Shown here piece by piece: positions 12,660 through 23,227 of a stretch of DNA of 64,000 nucleotides; the stretch's first letter is position 1, and each line of letters opens with the position of its first letter. The notes beneath the pieces were generated by a model. It was not told where the DNA came from, did not search any database, and worked only from the letters and a program-made list of their open reading frames with translations. This DNA is from Rhabditoides inermis (Eukaryota > Nematoda > Chromadorea > Rhabditida > Rhabditidae). The position numbers and the translations under genes were made by a program. Where the stretch lies: assembly GCA_963966185.1 (NCBI GenBank), contig CAWZYM010000405.1:163501-227500 (forward strand), written 5' to 3'.

Positions 12660-12920
12660 TGACACTGTAATACAAACAATGTGGAGGGGGAGGAGAGGGG
12701 AGTGACTGAGTGAGCGAGTGAGTGAGGGGGAGGAGGTGGTCTGCCCGCGAGATCCGCCCCAACCACCACTGCACTCACATCCGCCTCCTCTACTATTCAC
12801 TATTCGCGTTTTATGCGCATCTCAATTCCACCACCTTTCTCGTTTTCGCTGCGTTGTTGATTTCGTGTGGAAGCGTATACGCGTAGCGTAGTGTGGTGAA
12901 CAAAAACGAGACTATCAAAG

Positions 12921-12926
12921 TTTCAG
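12921..12926 (+). promoter_or_regulatory. Candidate trans-splice acceptor of troponin I
   Basis: TTTCAG lies 14 bases before the ATG with no upstream in-frame start, the arrangement seen when a spliced leader is added to nematode mRNAs. It could equally be the acceptor of a 5'-UTR intron. Confidence 0.4.
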
Positions 12927-12939
12927 TAGCTAAACTCAA

Positions 12940-13355
12940 ATGTCGGAGTGGGAGCAGACTGTCCGCTACGGCGGGCCTCAGGACGACTCGGACGTGGACG
13001 AGGAGGAGGTGCGTGCGTCTGGACGTCTTCCGATTCCGATACCTTATCATCTTGTTTCAGGCGCGCAAGGTGGCGGAGCGCGAGCGGAAGAAGGCCGAGG
13101 TGCGCAAGCGTCTCGAGGAGGCCGGCCGCGCCAAGAAGGCCAAGAAGGGATTCCTCACGCCCGAGCGCAAGAAGAAGCTTAGGGTGCGTACTGCCACCTC
13201 ATTTGCATACGATGACGTCATCCGGGTTTCAGAAGCTGCTGATGATGAAGGCAGCCGAGGATCTGAAGCAGCAGCAGATGCTCAAAGAGCAGGAGAGGCA
13301 GCGCGTCCTCCAGGAGAGGATCATCCCCCTCCCCGATCTCGACGACTGCGGTACG

Positions 13356-13408
<53 letters not shown>

Positions 13409-13982
13409 CTTGTTACTATGTGTATTGTTGCTTTCACCCGGCTGCACGTTCGCAATTCACTCCCCCGCAATCACTATCGCTATGTAAACAGAGATATCCG
13501 CGCACAGTTTCGTAGTCGATCAGCTGATCTCCAAGGAATGAATCGATCGCGCAATCAATCAACATTCCAGATCTCGACGAGACGTACGAGGAGATGAAGG
13601 AGCGCGTGCTCGAGCTCGAGTCGGAGCACTACGACCTCAACTATATGGTGCGTGCGACGTCATCTGATATAAATATGACGTCATTGCTCTGCAGGTGCGC
13701 CAGAAGGATTTCGAGATCAACGAGCTCACCATTGCTGTCAACGATCTTCGCGGAAAGTTGTGAGTAAATAGAATTGCATTGTTGTTTAATCGTTCACACG
13801 CATTGCATTGCAGCGTCAAGCCGACCCTCAAAAAGGTGTCCAAGACGGACAACAAGTTCGACAAGCTCAAGAAGAAGGACGTCTCCAAGGTCGACTTCCG
13901 CGCCAACCTCAAGAACATCGACAAGAACCAGTTCGCGCTCGAGGAGGAAAAGGAGAAGGAGAAGGCCGGATGGGCCAAGTAA
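12940..13982 (+). CDS. Troponin I
   Basis: Six exons (12940-13008, 13061-13183, 13233-13350, 13571-13647, 13695-13759, 13814-13982) give 206 aa in continuous frame with introns of 47-220 bp. The protein starts [12 protein letters not shown] with an acidic stretch. It then has a basic coiled-coil-forming helix containing [17 protein letters not shown] and [20 protein letters not shown], a [20 protein letters not shown] segment, and the inhibitory/actin-binding region [27 protein letters not shown], ending [11 protein letters not shown]. These match invertebrate troponin I, the subunit that binds actin and troponin C and blocks cross-bridge cycling until calcium rises. Nematodes have several tni paralogues; I cannot say which this is. 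Length is at the short end of the family, and the N-terminal extension seen in some isoforms is lacking. Confidence 0.93.
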
Positions 13983-15290
13983 ACCCATCTGCATATACTC
14001 CACTGTATATGATTCATCCCAAATATATATGTTCTTGTAAACCGCTTGTGTCACACATCGCCCGTTGTCCTTTTTGTTTCTTTCGCCTCTCTCTCTACCC
14101 ATATAGCGATACCACCACGACGAGGATAAAGCTCTGCCGCCTATATCAATCGATGCGTGAGATATATACGCCGAGCTCCCAGCGTTTCGAGTGGCAGCCG
14201 CGGCAGCCGGGGTGGAAAGTGTATGCGCGACGGTTGCGCGCGCGCGCGTCGAGGACTCGAATGAGCAAACACATCCCGAGAGCCGCCACCATCGAAGAAA
14301 CACTGAAGGGACCAGCATGTATTCGCGACGTGTTCCATCGCCTGACCATACATGTCCACTCCACACACACATGCATATGAGCAAACGGCGGCTCGCAGTG
14401 TTTGGGGCGGATCCATCCACGTCAATGGTTTGATCACATGCCGGCGCGGCGCGGGATGAAAGCCGCGCCCGAGGATACAAAAGCCGCGCGCGGCCCGGCT
14501 GCCGGTCTCATTGTCGCTAGCTAGCACACGGCTACTCCTCCTCCCGACTGATTGCTTGTGTGTGTGTGTTTGCGCGTATCAATAGCGGATAGCTGCGATC
14601 GACCCCCCCCTCCCCTCCCACCTCACTACGATTGCCCTCTTTGTGCACCATTCACTCCCCCCCACTCTCTCACTTTGTGTGTCCAAGTGCAGCTGTGTGG
14701 AATGGATCAAGCCGGCAGCTGCACTCCTGTATTCTACATTCCTCTCATTTCCGATCCACCGTCCGCAATGTTAAGTAGTAGCGCCGCAGGTGAATCGCAC
14801 AGTCTCACCTTCGCACTCCTGCTTAGCATGGCGCGTGTGGTCGAAATCGGATATTGTCGCGCTGTTTGCAACATTTTCCCCAATTCAGCAGGTATGCACG
14901 TTATTCCTAGCCCCTCCGGAATCACGTCAATATTAACCCATAACTTCCTTTGATTAATTGTGTTTATAGTTTGAGAACAATTTGAAATGATACAGTGTCA
15001 AACAATATATATAAAATATCCAATGTCTATATCTATTCACAGATGATACACGTATCTACACACATGTACATACATTATACAATGTCGACAAAAAATGTCG
15101 AACCCCCTGGGGTTTCTATGGAACAGAGATGCTAGTACGATAACCAAAATGCCTGCTATATCGAGCTCACATTAGTGTATGTATGGTAAGCGGGGAAATG
15201 TGATGTCGAGCTCACGTCACTGTATGTATGAATGTATGGTAGGCAGTGGGACGCGGTATCAGGCGGTAGATCGTCGGCGTCGCCCGGAAA
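13983..15290. other. Intergenic, no firm gene
   Basis: A GC-rich stretch at 14160-14515 has alternating GC (GCGCGCGCG near 14240). A plus frame at 14702-14953 (84 codons from ATG, with GT donors at 14800 and 14892) has no family features, so I do not call it. From 14950 the sequence becomes AT-rich with a partly repeated segment: ATATCGAGCTCACATTAGTGTATGTATGG near 15158 and GTCGAGCTCACGTCACTGTATGTATG near 15203. Confidence 0.4.
14473..14513 (+). promoter_or_regulatory. Possible TATA-type core promoter
   Basis: GATACAAAAG at 14473-14482 lies about 32 bases before a TCTCATTG initiator-like site at 14506-14513, within GC-rich DNA. No downstream gene has been identified to confirm it. Confidence 0.2.
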
Positions 15291-18228
15291 TCACACGCCA
15301 CACAGCCGCACGCACAGCAGCTGAACCACAATAATTGATCACTTCTTAAATGGTGAAAGTATTCCCCCGATTCAATCGATTACTCTACGGAGAGAGTCCG
15401 AGTTGTGTCATCAATCACTTCTGTAATCTGTAACACATAGTGTATGAACCGTATGAACCTATATCTATTCACCCAGTCGAACACCTCTCATGCTATATGT
15501 ACATGAAACTGCTATCGTGGATTAGCATATTGATTGCAGCTCACCGAGGCGCAGTCGGGCCGCGAGAGTCGGTCGACGAAGCGATGCGTGTTGGTCTCGT
15601 GGTGCTGGCGCGCGGGCAATGGACACCGCGTCCACACCAGCCGGTCCCGGAAGCGCACACGGAGCGACGATGGGTTCAAGGCGCGCTCCAGCGGCACTCG
15701 GCACATCTGCATGAATGGAGTCAAGGACAGAGAAATTAGAGCGATTGGTAGCAACACACTTCACACTCTCACAAAAATCAACCCACCGCGCATTTGAGAG
15801 TCATCAGTGGTAGTGGTGGGTGTGGCATCATCAGATCGGAGCCGCTTGGGAGACGGGGTGGCAGCCTGTTGTCCAGACGAGTCGGCAGGTTGAGCGGTCC
15901 GGGCAGGTGTGTCGAGAGACGGGAAGCAGGCCTGCCACACACGCGACCACTCCGCGTCGAGCTGAAAAACGTTAATTAATTAATCGTTTATACGGAATCG
16001 TTATATCTGAATATGGCAACACAGTGATTCTTAGGCTGAAAACGTAGATCGCTAAAACACAACATGAATTATCTTTTAAAAGGACTTCCGTAAGAGAAGA
16101 GTTTGTGTTACTCAACGTAATGCAACAAAAGCTCATGCATTTTATCAATCGAAATAGTAAACAAACCTGCTCTTTCTGCAATAAAAACTAACGCGAGCAA
16201 ATGTTGTATGTCGGGAAATTGATTTCGGTATCCGATCGATTATATATAACTTGTTGAACTATTGGAGCAGGTTTGTGTACTATTTCGATTGATAAAATGC
16301 ATGAGCTTTTGTTGCATTACGTTGAGTAACACAAACTCTTCTCTTACGGAAGTCCTTTTAAAAGATAATAAATGTACTTTTATTGGATTTCATATAAATC
16401 TATCTACATTAACATGAACCACAAAACATTTTTTAAAAGAAATCTAACAGTTCACCCACCTTGTTGAGTCCAAAATTGTATAAAATTTGCAAAAAAAAAG
16501 AGTTTAGGTAATGCTGATGGGAAAATTTACAATTCCAATGTCATGTCTATGTAAAATCATGTATTACAAAAGGTTTGCCACCAGCCGGAACCGAACTCGA
16601 GCCACGTGTCTCAACGGGCGCATTCGCTAACCACAACACTACAGTGCGCACGGCAGAGCACGCGATCTAAACGATATCAGTGCAATCCACAGGCAGTGCG
16701 GATTGTGCACCTCCTGTCTGCTGGGGGCAGCCGGTGCGCGCCACCCCCCCCCCTAGAAAACGTTCCGTACACGGGGGATGGCCTGCCCCTCAGGGGGCGC
16801 GCGCGCGTATCTCGCTTCCTACAACAGCTAGCGTTATCAAAATCGAAACTTAACCATTTTCTAACATCCTGATAACATCTATCAGCATCACATTGTTCTC
16901 GTAAAGATTCTAAGGAACCTTTCGTTCAATCGCCTTTTGCCGATTCTAGCGCGCGACTAGGGTTAACACAAACCAACCAGCGCTGCCGCGCTGGTTGTAA
17001 TTATAGTCTGCGTCAGGGGGATTGTTTTCGCTCTATTTCGCTTGCAGCTCGGAATACGGTTCTCTAACCATGTACCTCTTGTTTTGCGAGCTGTTGCCGC
17101 GAGCTGACTCTCCGTTTTTCTATGATCTACCCCACAGCGAGAGAATAAAACTATAAGCGCACCTGGTTTTTGCTGTACTGCACCGCGACGTAATGGTGCC
17201 TGGAGTCGAAGTGGAGCCGAGCCGAGACATCGTCTGAATACAGCACTGTCAGATGAAAGAGGAGAGACAGGATCGCACCTCGAAACGTAGCCAAAAGTGG
17301 ACACTGAGTACAAACGAATCGCGGTGCATCGTTGTGGGATGCTGCATGAGAGTGGAGGACCGACACCGGCTGCGAGACCAACACGCATCCACACATCTGC
17401 AATGCGAGAAACACAAAATAGTCTGAACTGACATCTACCAAACCACATGTTGCAATCAAAGCATGAACACAAAATCAAGCCACAAAAACATACCATACAC
17501 TCCGTCAAGAGCGGTTCCGAAACGCGTGCTTCTTCGAGTAGGGGCGAGTTGCGTGAAACAGACGCGTCCAGGCCCGCCGGTGCCGACGAGTTCAACAAGG
17601 CGCTGTTCTCATCGCCACCAGTACGCGCGGCACTCTGCACACACCCACAATTTATAGGAGTAATATAATGCCTAACTACCTGTTTGTTTTCCGTCTCCCA
17701 CTCATCCTGCTTGACAGGCAGCGCAGTCGGCTTCTGGAGCAACGACATTGTTGGGCGACGGTGACTCCACCGTCGCCTTATTTTAATACATGAAATTCCA
17801 GTACGTACCTGGTGATGCTCCTCGGCGACACTGCCGTTGACGCACTTGGCATCAGCTAGGTGGGCGGGGGGAGCGCAGTCCAGCAGCGTCTCACCGACAA
17901 CACACGGATCCGTTCCGATCGAACGAGCCGACACCGGCCCCACTTGGATCGATTCCAAGGCGGGTATGGAGAGCGGGGCGCGAGACTATAACAGAACATT
18001 GTCTCGATGAAAGTGCGATGCGAACATGGGGTGCAAGATATCGTAGGAACAACACTTTTGAATAAAGTAGGAGCGACAAAAAAGGTGTCCTGGAAAACTC
18101 ATCACTTCATCGCTTCGTGAGGAAATGAGGAAATGAGACAGAATGAGCCACAAAAAAACGTGTTCACTCACGATCATCTCGTCGCCTAACTGGACGTTGT
18201 CCGGGAGGCAGGCGACCAGATCCGACAT
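15291..18228 (-). CDS. Unrecognised protein with two CxxC pairs
   Basis: Eight exons, all joined in phase 0: 18172-18228 (ATG), 17809-17985, 17680-17733, 17494-17634, 17163-17396, 15773-15961, 15545-15706 and a weak last exon 15291-15320, giving about 347 aa. It begins MSDLVACLPDNVQLGDEMI. The middle is polar. It then has TECMMCGCVLVS and RFVCTQC, two C-x2-C pairs 32 residues apart with histidines between (LHSHAASHND), which could bind one zinc. These are followed by a compact HFDSRHHYVAVQYSKNQ segment, a Ser/Thr/Pro-rich stretch with a possible nuclear signal (PSPKRLRSDD), and a basic LRVRFRDRLVW part. I recognise no family. Intron 5 contains the composite repeat (16068-17001). Identical phases and good donor/acceptor sites support a real gene; the exact ends are uncertain. 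Confidence 0.55.
16068..17001 (-). mobile_element. Composite repeat with tRNA-like promoter and terminal inverted repeats, copy 1
   Basis: It matches 31805-32726 in reverse complement over its whole length. Parts in element order: a palindrome AACCAGCG...CGCTGGTT at 16975-16998; a ~200 bp unique part; a poly-C/poly-G patch near 16745; a tRNA-like unit (minus strand 16650-16573) with A-box-like TGGTTAGCG and B-box-like GAGTTCGGTTCCGG; an A-rich part; then two ~105 bp arms (16373-16264 and 16068-16170) that are inverted repeats of each other. No ORF is evident. It is non-autonomous and sits in an intron of the unknown gene. Confidence 0.75.
17025..17143. repeat. Dispersed ~135 bp repeat, copy B
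   Basis: Second copy of the repeat at 3157-3292, lying directly beside the end of the composite element and running up to the donor side of the 17163-17396 exon. Confidence 0.6.
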
Positions 18229-18490
18229 GCCGATGCGACCGAAACCGAACAGTGAACCGAACAGCGGCGAGCGAGGAAAGAGTCACAGCAGCTCTGACCC
18301 CGCCCGGCTGACATCACGCTTTTCGCGCGCGAAGTGTGTTGAGGTGTGTGGAACATGGTATCGATTTAGAATGCGATACAAAAAGCCATTTATCTGACAA
18401 AAAATAGAACGCAGCTCAACATTTCTCATCAAAAACACTATTGGAAACAGAAAATTTTCATTTCACTTTCATAGTGCCTATTCGCAAATC

Positions 18491-18568
18491 TAGCGTTGTG
18501 GTTGTAACGCTCTCTCGCTCTCGCTTTGCAAGAACATGTTCGCGGGTTCAATCCCGCCCGTTACGCTA
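18491..18568 (+). repeat. tRNA-like sequence (SINE relic), family 2
   Basis: TAGCGT at the start pairs with ACGCTA at the end, and CGGGTTCAATCCCG near the 3' end resembles a T-arm/B-box. The T-loop is one base short and the middle is a CT-rich run, so it is unlikely to be a functional tRNA. Confidence 0.4.
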
Positions 18569-18864
18569 ATAAGTTGGAAAACCGTTATTGAAGGGGCTCT
18601 GATCTTTCACCATCGTAATGTCTAAAGTGTGAAAGTTATTTGCGAGCCTACTATATCAATATGTGTATGCAACAACATATAAAACAGGAGCCTTTCTCGC
18701 CTCACACCCTCTCTGACTCCGAGAAAGAGGAATAGACGGAAGGACGTGTCAACGGGAAACGAAGGGCTAGAAAATATCAGTGCAATTAACACCGGAAAAA
18801 CGCGTAATGGATATGAATATGACACCGGTCATTTCCATTCGACAAAGCGGTGCGACCGATCGAG

Positions 18865-19024
18865 ATGCGGTCAGAGGTGAGTGTGTCATCTGCCTTCCGC
18901 CATGCGTGTTGAATCACAGACGTTCGACTCCCTCTTCTTCTATACCGTGCTCTTCCTCTGCGGCGTGCTTGGACTGATCCTAATGAAGAACCACGATTTG
19001 GAGATGCGGTACAGGGTCAGCTAG
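18865..19024 (+). CDS. Tiny single-pass membrane protein, copy 1 of a tandem pair
   Basis: Exon 18865-18876 codes MRSE. A 43 bp intron (GTGAGTGTGT...CACAG) follows, then exon 18920-19024 codes TFDSLFFYTVLFLCGVLGLI and LMKNHDLEMRYR-VS before TAG. The only feature is one 20-residue hydrophobic helix followed by a charged tail. A GTCAGC donor lies after codon AGG at 19013-19015, so a further exon could replace the last two codons. The 5' flank, the 12-base first exon, the short intron and the 96-base second exon are all repeated at 19714. I do not recognise the family; a short regulator of a membrane complex or a decayed N-terminus are both possible. Confidence 0.4.
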
Positions 19025-19136
19025 TGGAGTCAATCGTGATTGTGACCGATGTTTTGACTCTTTTGATAGTACAGCTATAGTCAAATGTGACACAACGATC
19101 TTATTCGATGATGGTTACAATTTGACGAAATTTTGA

Positions 19137-19207
19137 GTCGGTACCCAAGATCGAACCCACGGACCGCTTGTTACCAAGTGAGAGCGTACCATAACCAACG
19201 TGGTCAT
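19137..19207 (-). repeat. tRNA-like sequence (SINE relic), family 3
   Basis: The minus strand reads TGGTTATGGTACGCTC (A-box-like) and then GTGGGTTCGATCTTGG (B-box-like), 35 bases apart. No acceptor stem could be formed. Confidence 0.4.
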
Positions 19208-19713
19208 GTGAGAACCACAGCGAGTTCGAGATGTGAACAACCAGGAAAATATACAATGCATTTCATTCAGTATACTGTATCGTAACTGTCAACGATAAAG
19301 TTTTCACCGAAAAATCCTGAGCTATTGCGAGCCTATTATAGCACGAGGAGACAACGGACTATGTAGGCAAGGTAGTGGACCTACCCCATTGTCTGGCATG
19401 CTCATGTTTCTCCGTCGGATGGGATCGATAATCGATCAGTATCAGAATATCTCGAATCAAGTAGCACACAATACCGATTACGTAAATTTCGGTGGGATTC
19501 GGTGAAGTACAGTAATACAATGTCTACTGCGAGTTCCAACACTACGGATTTCGGTTCTCCCGTTCGCTATTCATGGGCACATAGCGAATATAGGCGAGAG
19601 CTGACGTTAAAAAATCGTTGGGCTTTTCACGAGAGACATTAGAGTTGATTGGCAAAGATGGATGAGTATGACATCGTTCATTCTCGATCGACCGTCCGAT
19701 TCGTGCGGTCGAG

Positions 19714-19863
19714 ATGTTCGCAGCGGTGAGTGTGTCGTCAACTTCTGTCCGACTCGCTAACTCGCAGAAGCTCGCCTCTCTCTCGTTCCCTCTGATGCTC
19801 ATCTCTTGCGGCGTGATCGGAGCGCTCGCCTGGAAGCTGTACGAAGTGCGGAACAAGTACAGG
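19714..19863 (+). CDS. Tiny single-pass membrane protein, copy 2 of a tandem pair
   Basis: Exon 19714-19725 codes MFAA. A 42 bp intron (GTGAGTGTGT...CTCGCAG) follows, then exon 19768-19863 codes 32 residues: KLASLSFPLMLISCGVIGAL, AWKLYEVRNKYR. A GTCAGT donor follows. Without splicing there, the frame stays open to a TAA at about 20002. Exon lengths equal those of copy 1 exactly (12 and 96 nt) and the shared C-G-V and basic R-Y-R/K-Y-R endings show paralogy. If there is a third exon I could not find it. Confidence 0.4.
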
Positions 19864-19929
19864 GTCAGTTGCGAGTATGGTCATACAATCGATGGTTGTA
19901 TGGACTCCATTCTTCTTCTTTTCCCCGCG

Positions 19930-20323
19930 GCGTGCGGTCGGGCCCTCATTTTTGCCCCGCCGCCGCCGAATGTTCGGTCATCGACAAGAATCCTTCCCGA
20001 GTAACCAGTGAGGCGGCGGGAAGTACCCTCACGTGAAAGCAGCTATGGCGCGAGGAGATACTAACTGGCATGGAAGCAAAGGAAACCCCGGAGCGCTTCA
20101 CGTCAAGAATGGTACTCTAATGGTCCAGGAATGATTATCGATCAAGTATCGTCTTCCCGCCACTAACCTCGTCAGCCTTCCTGTCTTTCCCCGGCGTTAG
20201 CCTATTATGTATCTAGCATCCTAGGCACTACTGTATGTTTCATATCATTATGATTGTGTTGTCATATTCAGATATAACGATTCCGGATAAACGATTGATT
20301 GATTGATTGATTGATTGATTGTG
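19930..20323 (+). mobile_element. Retroposon-like repeat with (GATT)n tail, copy A
   Basis: It ends GGATAAACGATTGATTGATTGATTGATTGATTG (20286-20320) and shares with 23640-23978 several blocks: GAGGCGG/CAAGGCGGG, CCCGGAGC, GAATGATTATCGA and the GGATAAA(C/T)GATTGATT end. The 3' simple-repeat tail suggests copying by target-primed reverse transcription. No coding capacity is visible; the 5' end is uncertain. Confidence 0.5.
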
Positions 20324-20606
20324 CGTGGTGGATGAAACACTCAAATGAGAATTGATATTAAAGCCGGAAACCACGAAAAAGTATCACCTTTTTATCCAAC
20401 GTTTCGGCACTAGGCCTTCATCAGGGATGGACAGAACACACCTACAATCACAGATAAGCAGTGACAGACACAAGCAATAGGTCACGATGTATGCGGTAAA
20501 GAAATGAATGAGTGGTGAGGAGAGAGTGACTTGGTATGGGTAATGTGTGATCACAGGGCGAGGTAATGCGCGGCGTGGCCCGCGGCAAGTACTCATACTC
20601 CAGTAA

Positions 20607-21900
20607 TCAATCGATACGGCTACACCGGAAGTTGAGATGAATAGGGACTAGAGAGACAGCAGAGGTGTGCGAGTCCAACTCGTACTTCCTATTCAAGATG
20701 GGACTGGTATTCTTGATCTCAAGAGCTTCTACAGTACACCGTCGCTTGGGATAGGGTTCGACTGCGACTATGGTGACAGTGAAGGACGTCTTCTCACGAG
20801 GATGCAAATTCACGATGTGTCGGCCGATGACTCCGCCAGCTCGCTTGTGCTCGGCGATTCTCGTCTTCAGTGGGCGACCCGTCTGACCGATGTAGTGTTC
20901 ACTGCAAAGATCACGAGAGATACGGTAGATCGTACCTTTCTTTTTACAGTCTCGCTCTCTACCAAATGGACAAACCAGACATCACCTGGTGTTGCATGAC
21001 GTGTCGTATCGTCTGTTGTTGCACAGGAGCGAGCGAAGAGACGGACCCGGCTTGTCGACGATGGCGATCTCCAGACCCGACTTGCGCACACAGTGCCTGA
21101 GAGCTGAAGCGAGAGAATCGTCAATGAACGAAAGACACAACGTAGGGAGTACGCTGCGAGAGGAGTCAGATGAGACACGAGGGAGAGAGCGCGAGAGAGG
21201 GCGGCTGCGACCACCTGTACCTGTCCGAGTGACGTCATAGCTATTTGACTTGCAAAAAGCTAGAGCCATCTCACTAGACAGGTCACGATAACATGCAGAG
21301 GATACCTGAGCGGCTGTTTTCACAGTCGCTTGGACGATCGCTCGCTTCATGTAGTCGGAGTGGGCGCTCCGTTGGTGCACTAGGATGTTCTTGCAGGCCG
21401 GCTTCCGGTACCCCTTCGTCTGGAATGAACCATTCTCATTAGAGATCTGAGCGTTGAAAAATGTCAACCATCCCTCCTCCGATGGCTCTTCTCTGGTGAA
21501 GTGGATCGTCGGTGACTGAGCGTTGAGCTCTACAAACAAACCATCCAGGTCACTCTTACTCTCTGCTACCACTATGACGTCATCAATGTACCGCACGTAG
21601 AAGAGGATGCCAGATCTAAGACACGATGACTCTAGGACATGCATAAAAGTGACTGCGAGAACAGGAGCCAACCTGTTACCCATACACAACTCTCGTACCT
21701 GGCGGTAAAACTTACCGCCCCACGCGAATGTCGAACAGCGGAGACCCTGCGGTGAGCAGAGCCTTGATGTCGGACTGACTGAAATCGAAGTGGTTAATCT
21801 CACTCCAATGTTGACGTAGTAGGCTGCACACTGCGTGTATCAAAGCATTGCTTGTCAAATTATGAATCTGCTTTTGTTGAATTAGATCAAAACAAACCAC
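20607..21900 (-). pseudogene. Penelope-like retroelement remnant (reverse transcriptase and GIY-YIG endonuclease)
   Basis: The minus frame at about 21715-20982 has GKFYRQVRELCMGNRLAPVL, the palm-motif sequence FYVRYIDDVIVV with the YxDD-type catalytic aspartates, and TIHFTREEPSEEGWLTFFNA. Another frame (about 20985-20607) then shows TIYRISRDLCSEHYIGQTGR followed by RIAEHKR, the GIY-YIG signature preceded by a C...C pair. An RT followed by a GIY-YIG nuclease is the diagnostic order of Penelope-like elements. The copy is broken: the start of the RT is missing or in another frame (21712-21900), the RT frame ends at 20982, and a TGA precedes the nuclease frame. It is inactive as it stands. Confidence 0.8.
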
Positions 21901-22205
21901 ACGTTTTTACTGTTGTACTTTTCGAAAGAGAATCGTTGTTCGTCCAAAATAATTATTCGCCCAACTCTGATGACGAGACTCGTAAGTTCTTCATACGTCG
22001 CTTCCCCGGAGGATGAGTGGAGAGGGAGACGTACTACTGATCTACTCATCAATTCATTTACTCACCTACTGATCTACTGATAGATGATAGATAGACTTAT
22101 CTACTGATCTACTGATTTCCTTATTCCATAGTTCCACATTGAATTGAATTGATTTACAGCCGATATCAAGAATACAACAACGGAGATGAAACACAAAGGG
22201 TTTAG

Positions 22206-22345
22206 TCTGCGTGACGTATCTCTCGTTGGTTACAAACTCGTCTCTGACTGGTGAGTCGGAGCCGCAGTCGCGGGCTGCCAAATGCACCAGCGAGAACCCA
22301 CTCGAGACCAGGAACCGCGCCTTCTTCTCCACCAACGTTGTCGAG
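22206..22345 (+). pseudogene. Orphan exon of a Na+/K+-ATPase alpha subunit
   Basis: After a TTTAG acceptor the frame reads [11 protein letters not shown], then [11 protein letters not shown] and AFFSTNVVE, ending at a GTAGCA donor. This is the actuator-domain region of the P-type Na+/K+ pump, including the TGES loop needed for dephosphorylation. The residues before NSSL (CVTYLSLVT) do not fit the family, and no neighbouring pump exon lies within several kilobases on either side. I therefore take it as a stranded exon copy rather than a gene. Confidence 0.65.
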
Positions 22346-23227
22346 GTAGCATTCATCTCCCACTATCACTTTATGAAAGGCCTTCTTTCTTCTTAGATAT
22401 GTACATGTTTACCCTGAACTGTCGTTCGGGTTGGTTGAAATAAGGACCAAACAAGCCAGTCCAGTTTTCAATGGGAAACTATTGGCGCAACCACCTCCTA
22501 CATTTCTTGTCCATCTCATGTCATCAAAAAGCTGGAATGCAGGAAGGAGAAAACGACGAGAACATGAGCCGGTGAGTGGCGACAGCATCGTGGGTGGTCC
22601 CGCGGTCTTATCATACGAATTTAGAAGGATGACAGGAAGATAGAGAGAAAGAAAAATATCATGGTTTCCAGTTCGCTTTCAAGCAGATTATGAATTGTGA
22701 ATGAGGTGACTAGTTGCGTAGTTTTTTGGTTGTTGCGAGAGTGAGGAGAGTTGCAATTTTTCTGTTTTGAATAGCATGTCTTAAAAGTGAGTGATGTGAG
22801 AACTCCTCTGTATCAGTAGTTGTGGCAACAGTTCGATTTCAAAAACATGAATCAAGTGAGGCGCAACGTACAGAGGCGCAACGTCGCGAGATTCAGCAGT
22901 TAACATATAATTATTTGTACACCGAAACTGTTCAAAAGGGAACAATCAATTACTCGCCGAGCGACCGGAAATAACTACACTGTGCTATTCACACAAACCC
23001 GAATGACAAAAATATTTTGTTTCTAGCATTTATTTCACGGGAGATCATCGAACATTCAATACAAAACATATGTCTGATAAAAATGTCTGATAAATGACAC
23101 GTGATACAAGATACACATAATATCACCATATGAAGACAGAGAGACAGCGGCGGTTGGCACCAACTAAAGACGGGGCAAGAGGAGGAAAGGGACATGGTAC
23201 AAATCAGTGTACAAAGTACAGTCTACT
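22346..23227. other. Intergenic, nothing recognised
   Basis: Mixed AT-rich DNA with a few GAGAGT words. The 70-codon plus frame at 22431 shows no family features. Confidence 0.5.

Noticed and set aside
13794..14480. 228-codon minus-strand frame opposite troponin I
   Set aside because: Antisense shadow of the GC-rich last troponin exon and its GC-rich flank.
14702..14953. 84-codon plus-strand frame as a gene
   Set aside because: No motif, no matching neighbouring exon, and ordinary codon use; kept only as a note on the intergenic region.
16963..17958. 331-codon minus-strand frame as one exon
   Set aside because: It reads through introns with good GT-AG sites and into a repeat. The spliced model has better codon use and uniform phases.
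18491..18568. Functional tRNA gene
   Set aside because: The T-loop is one base short and the anticodon region is a CT-rich run with no proper stem.
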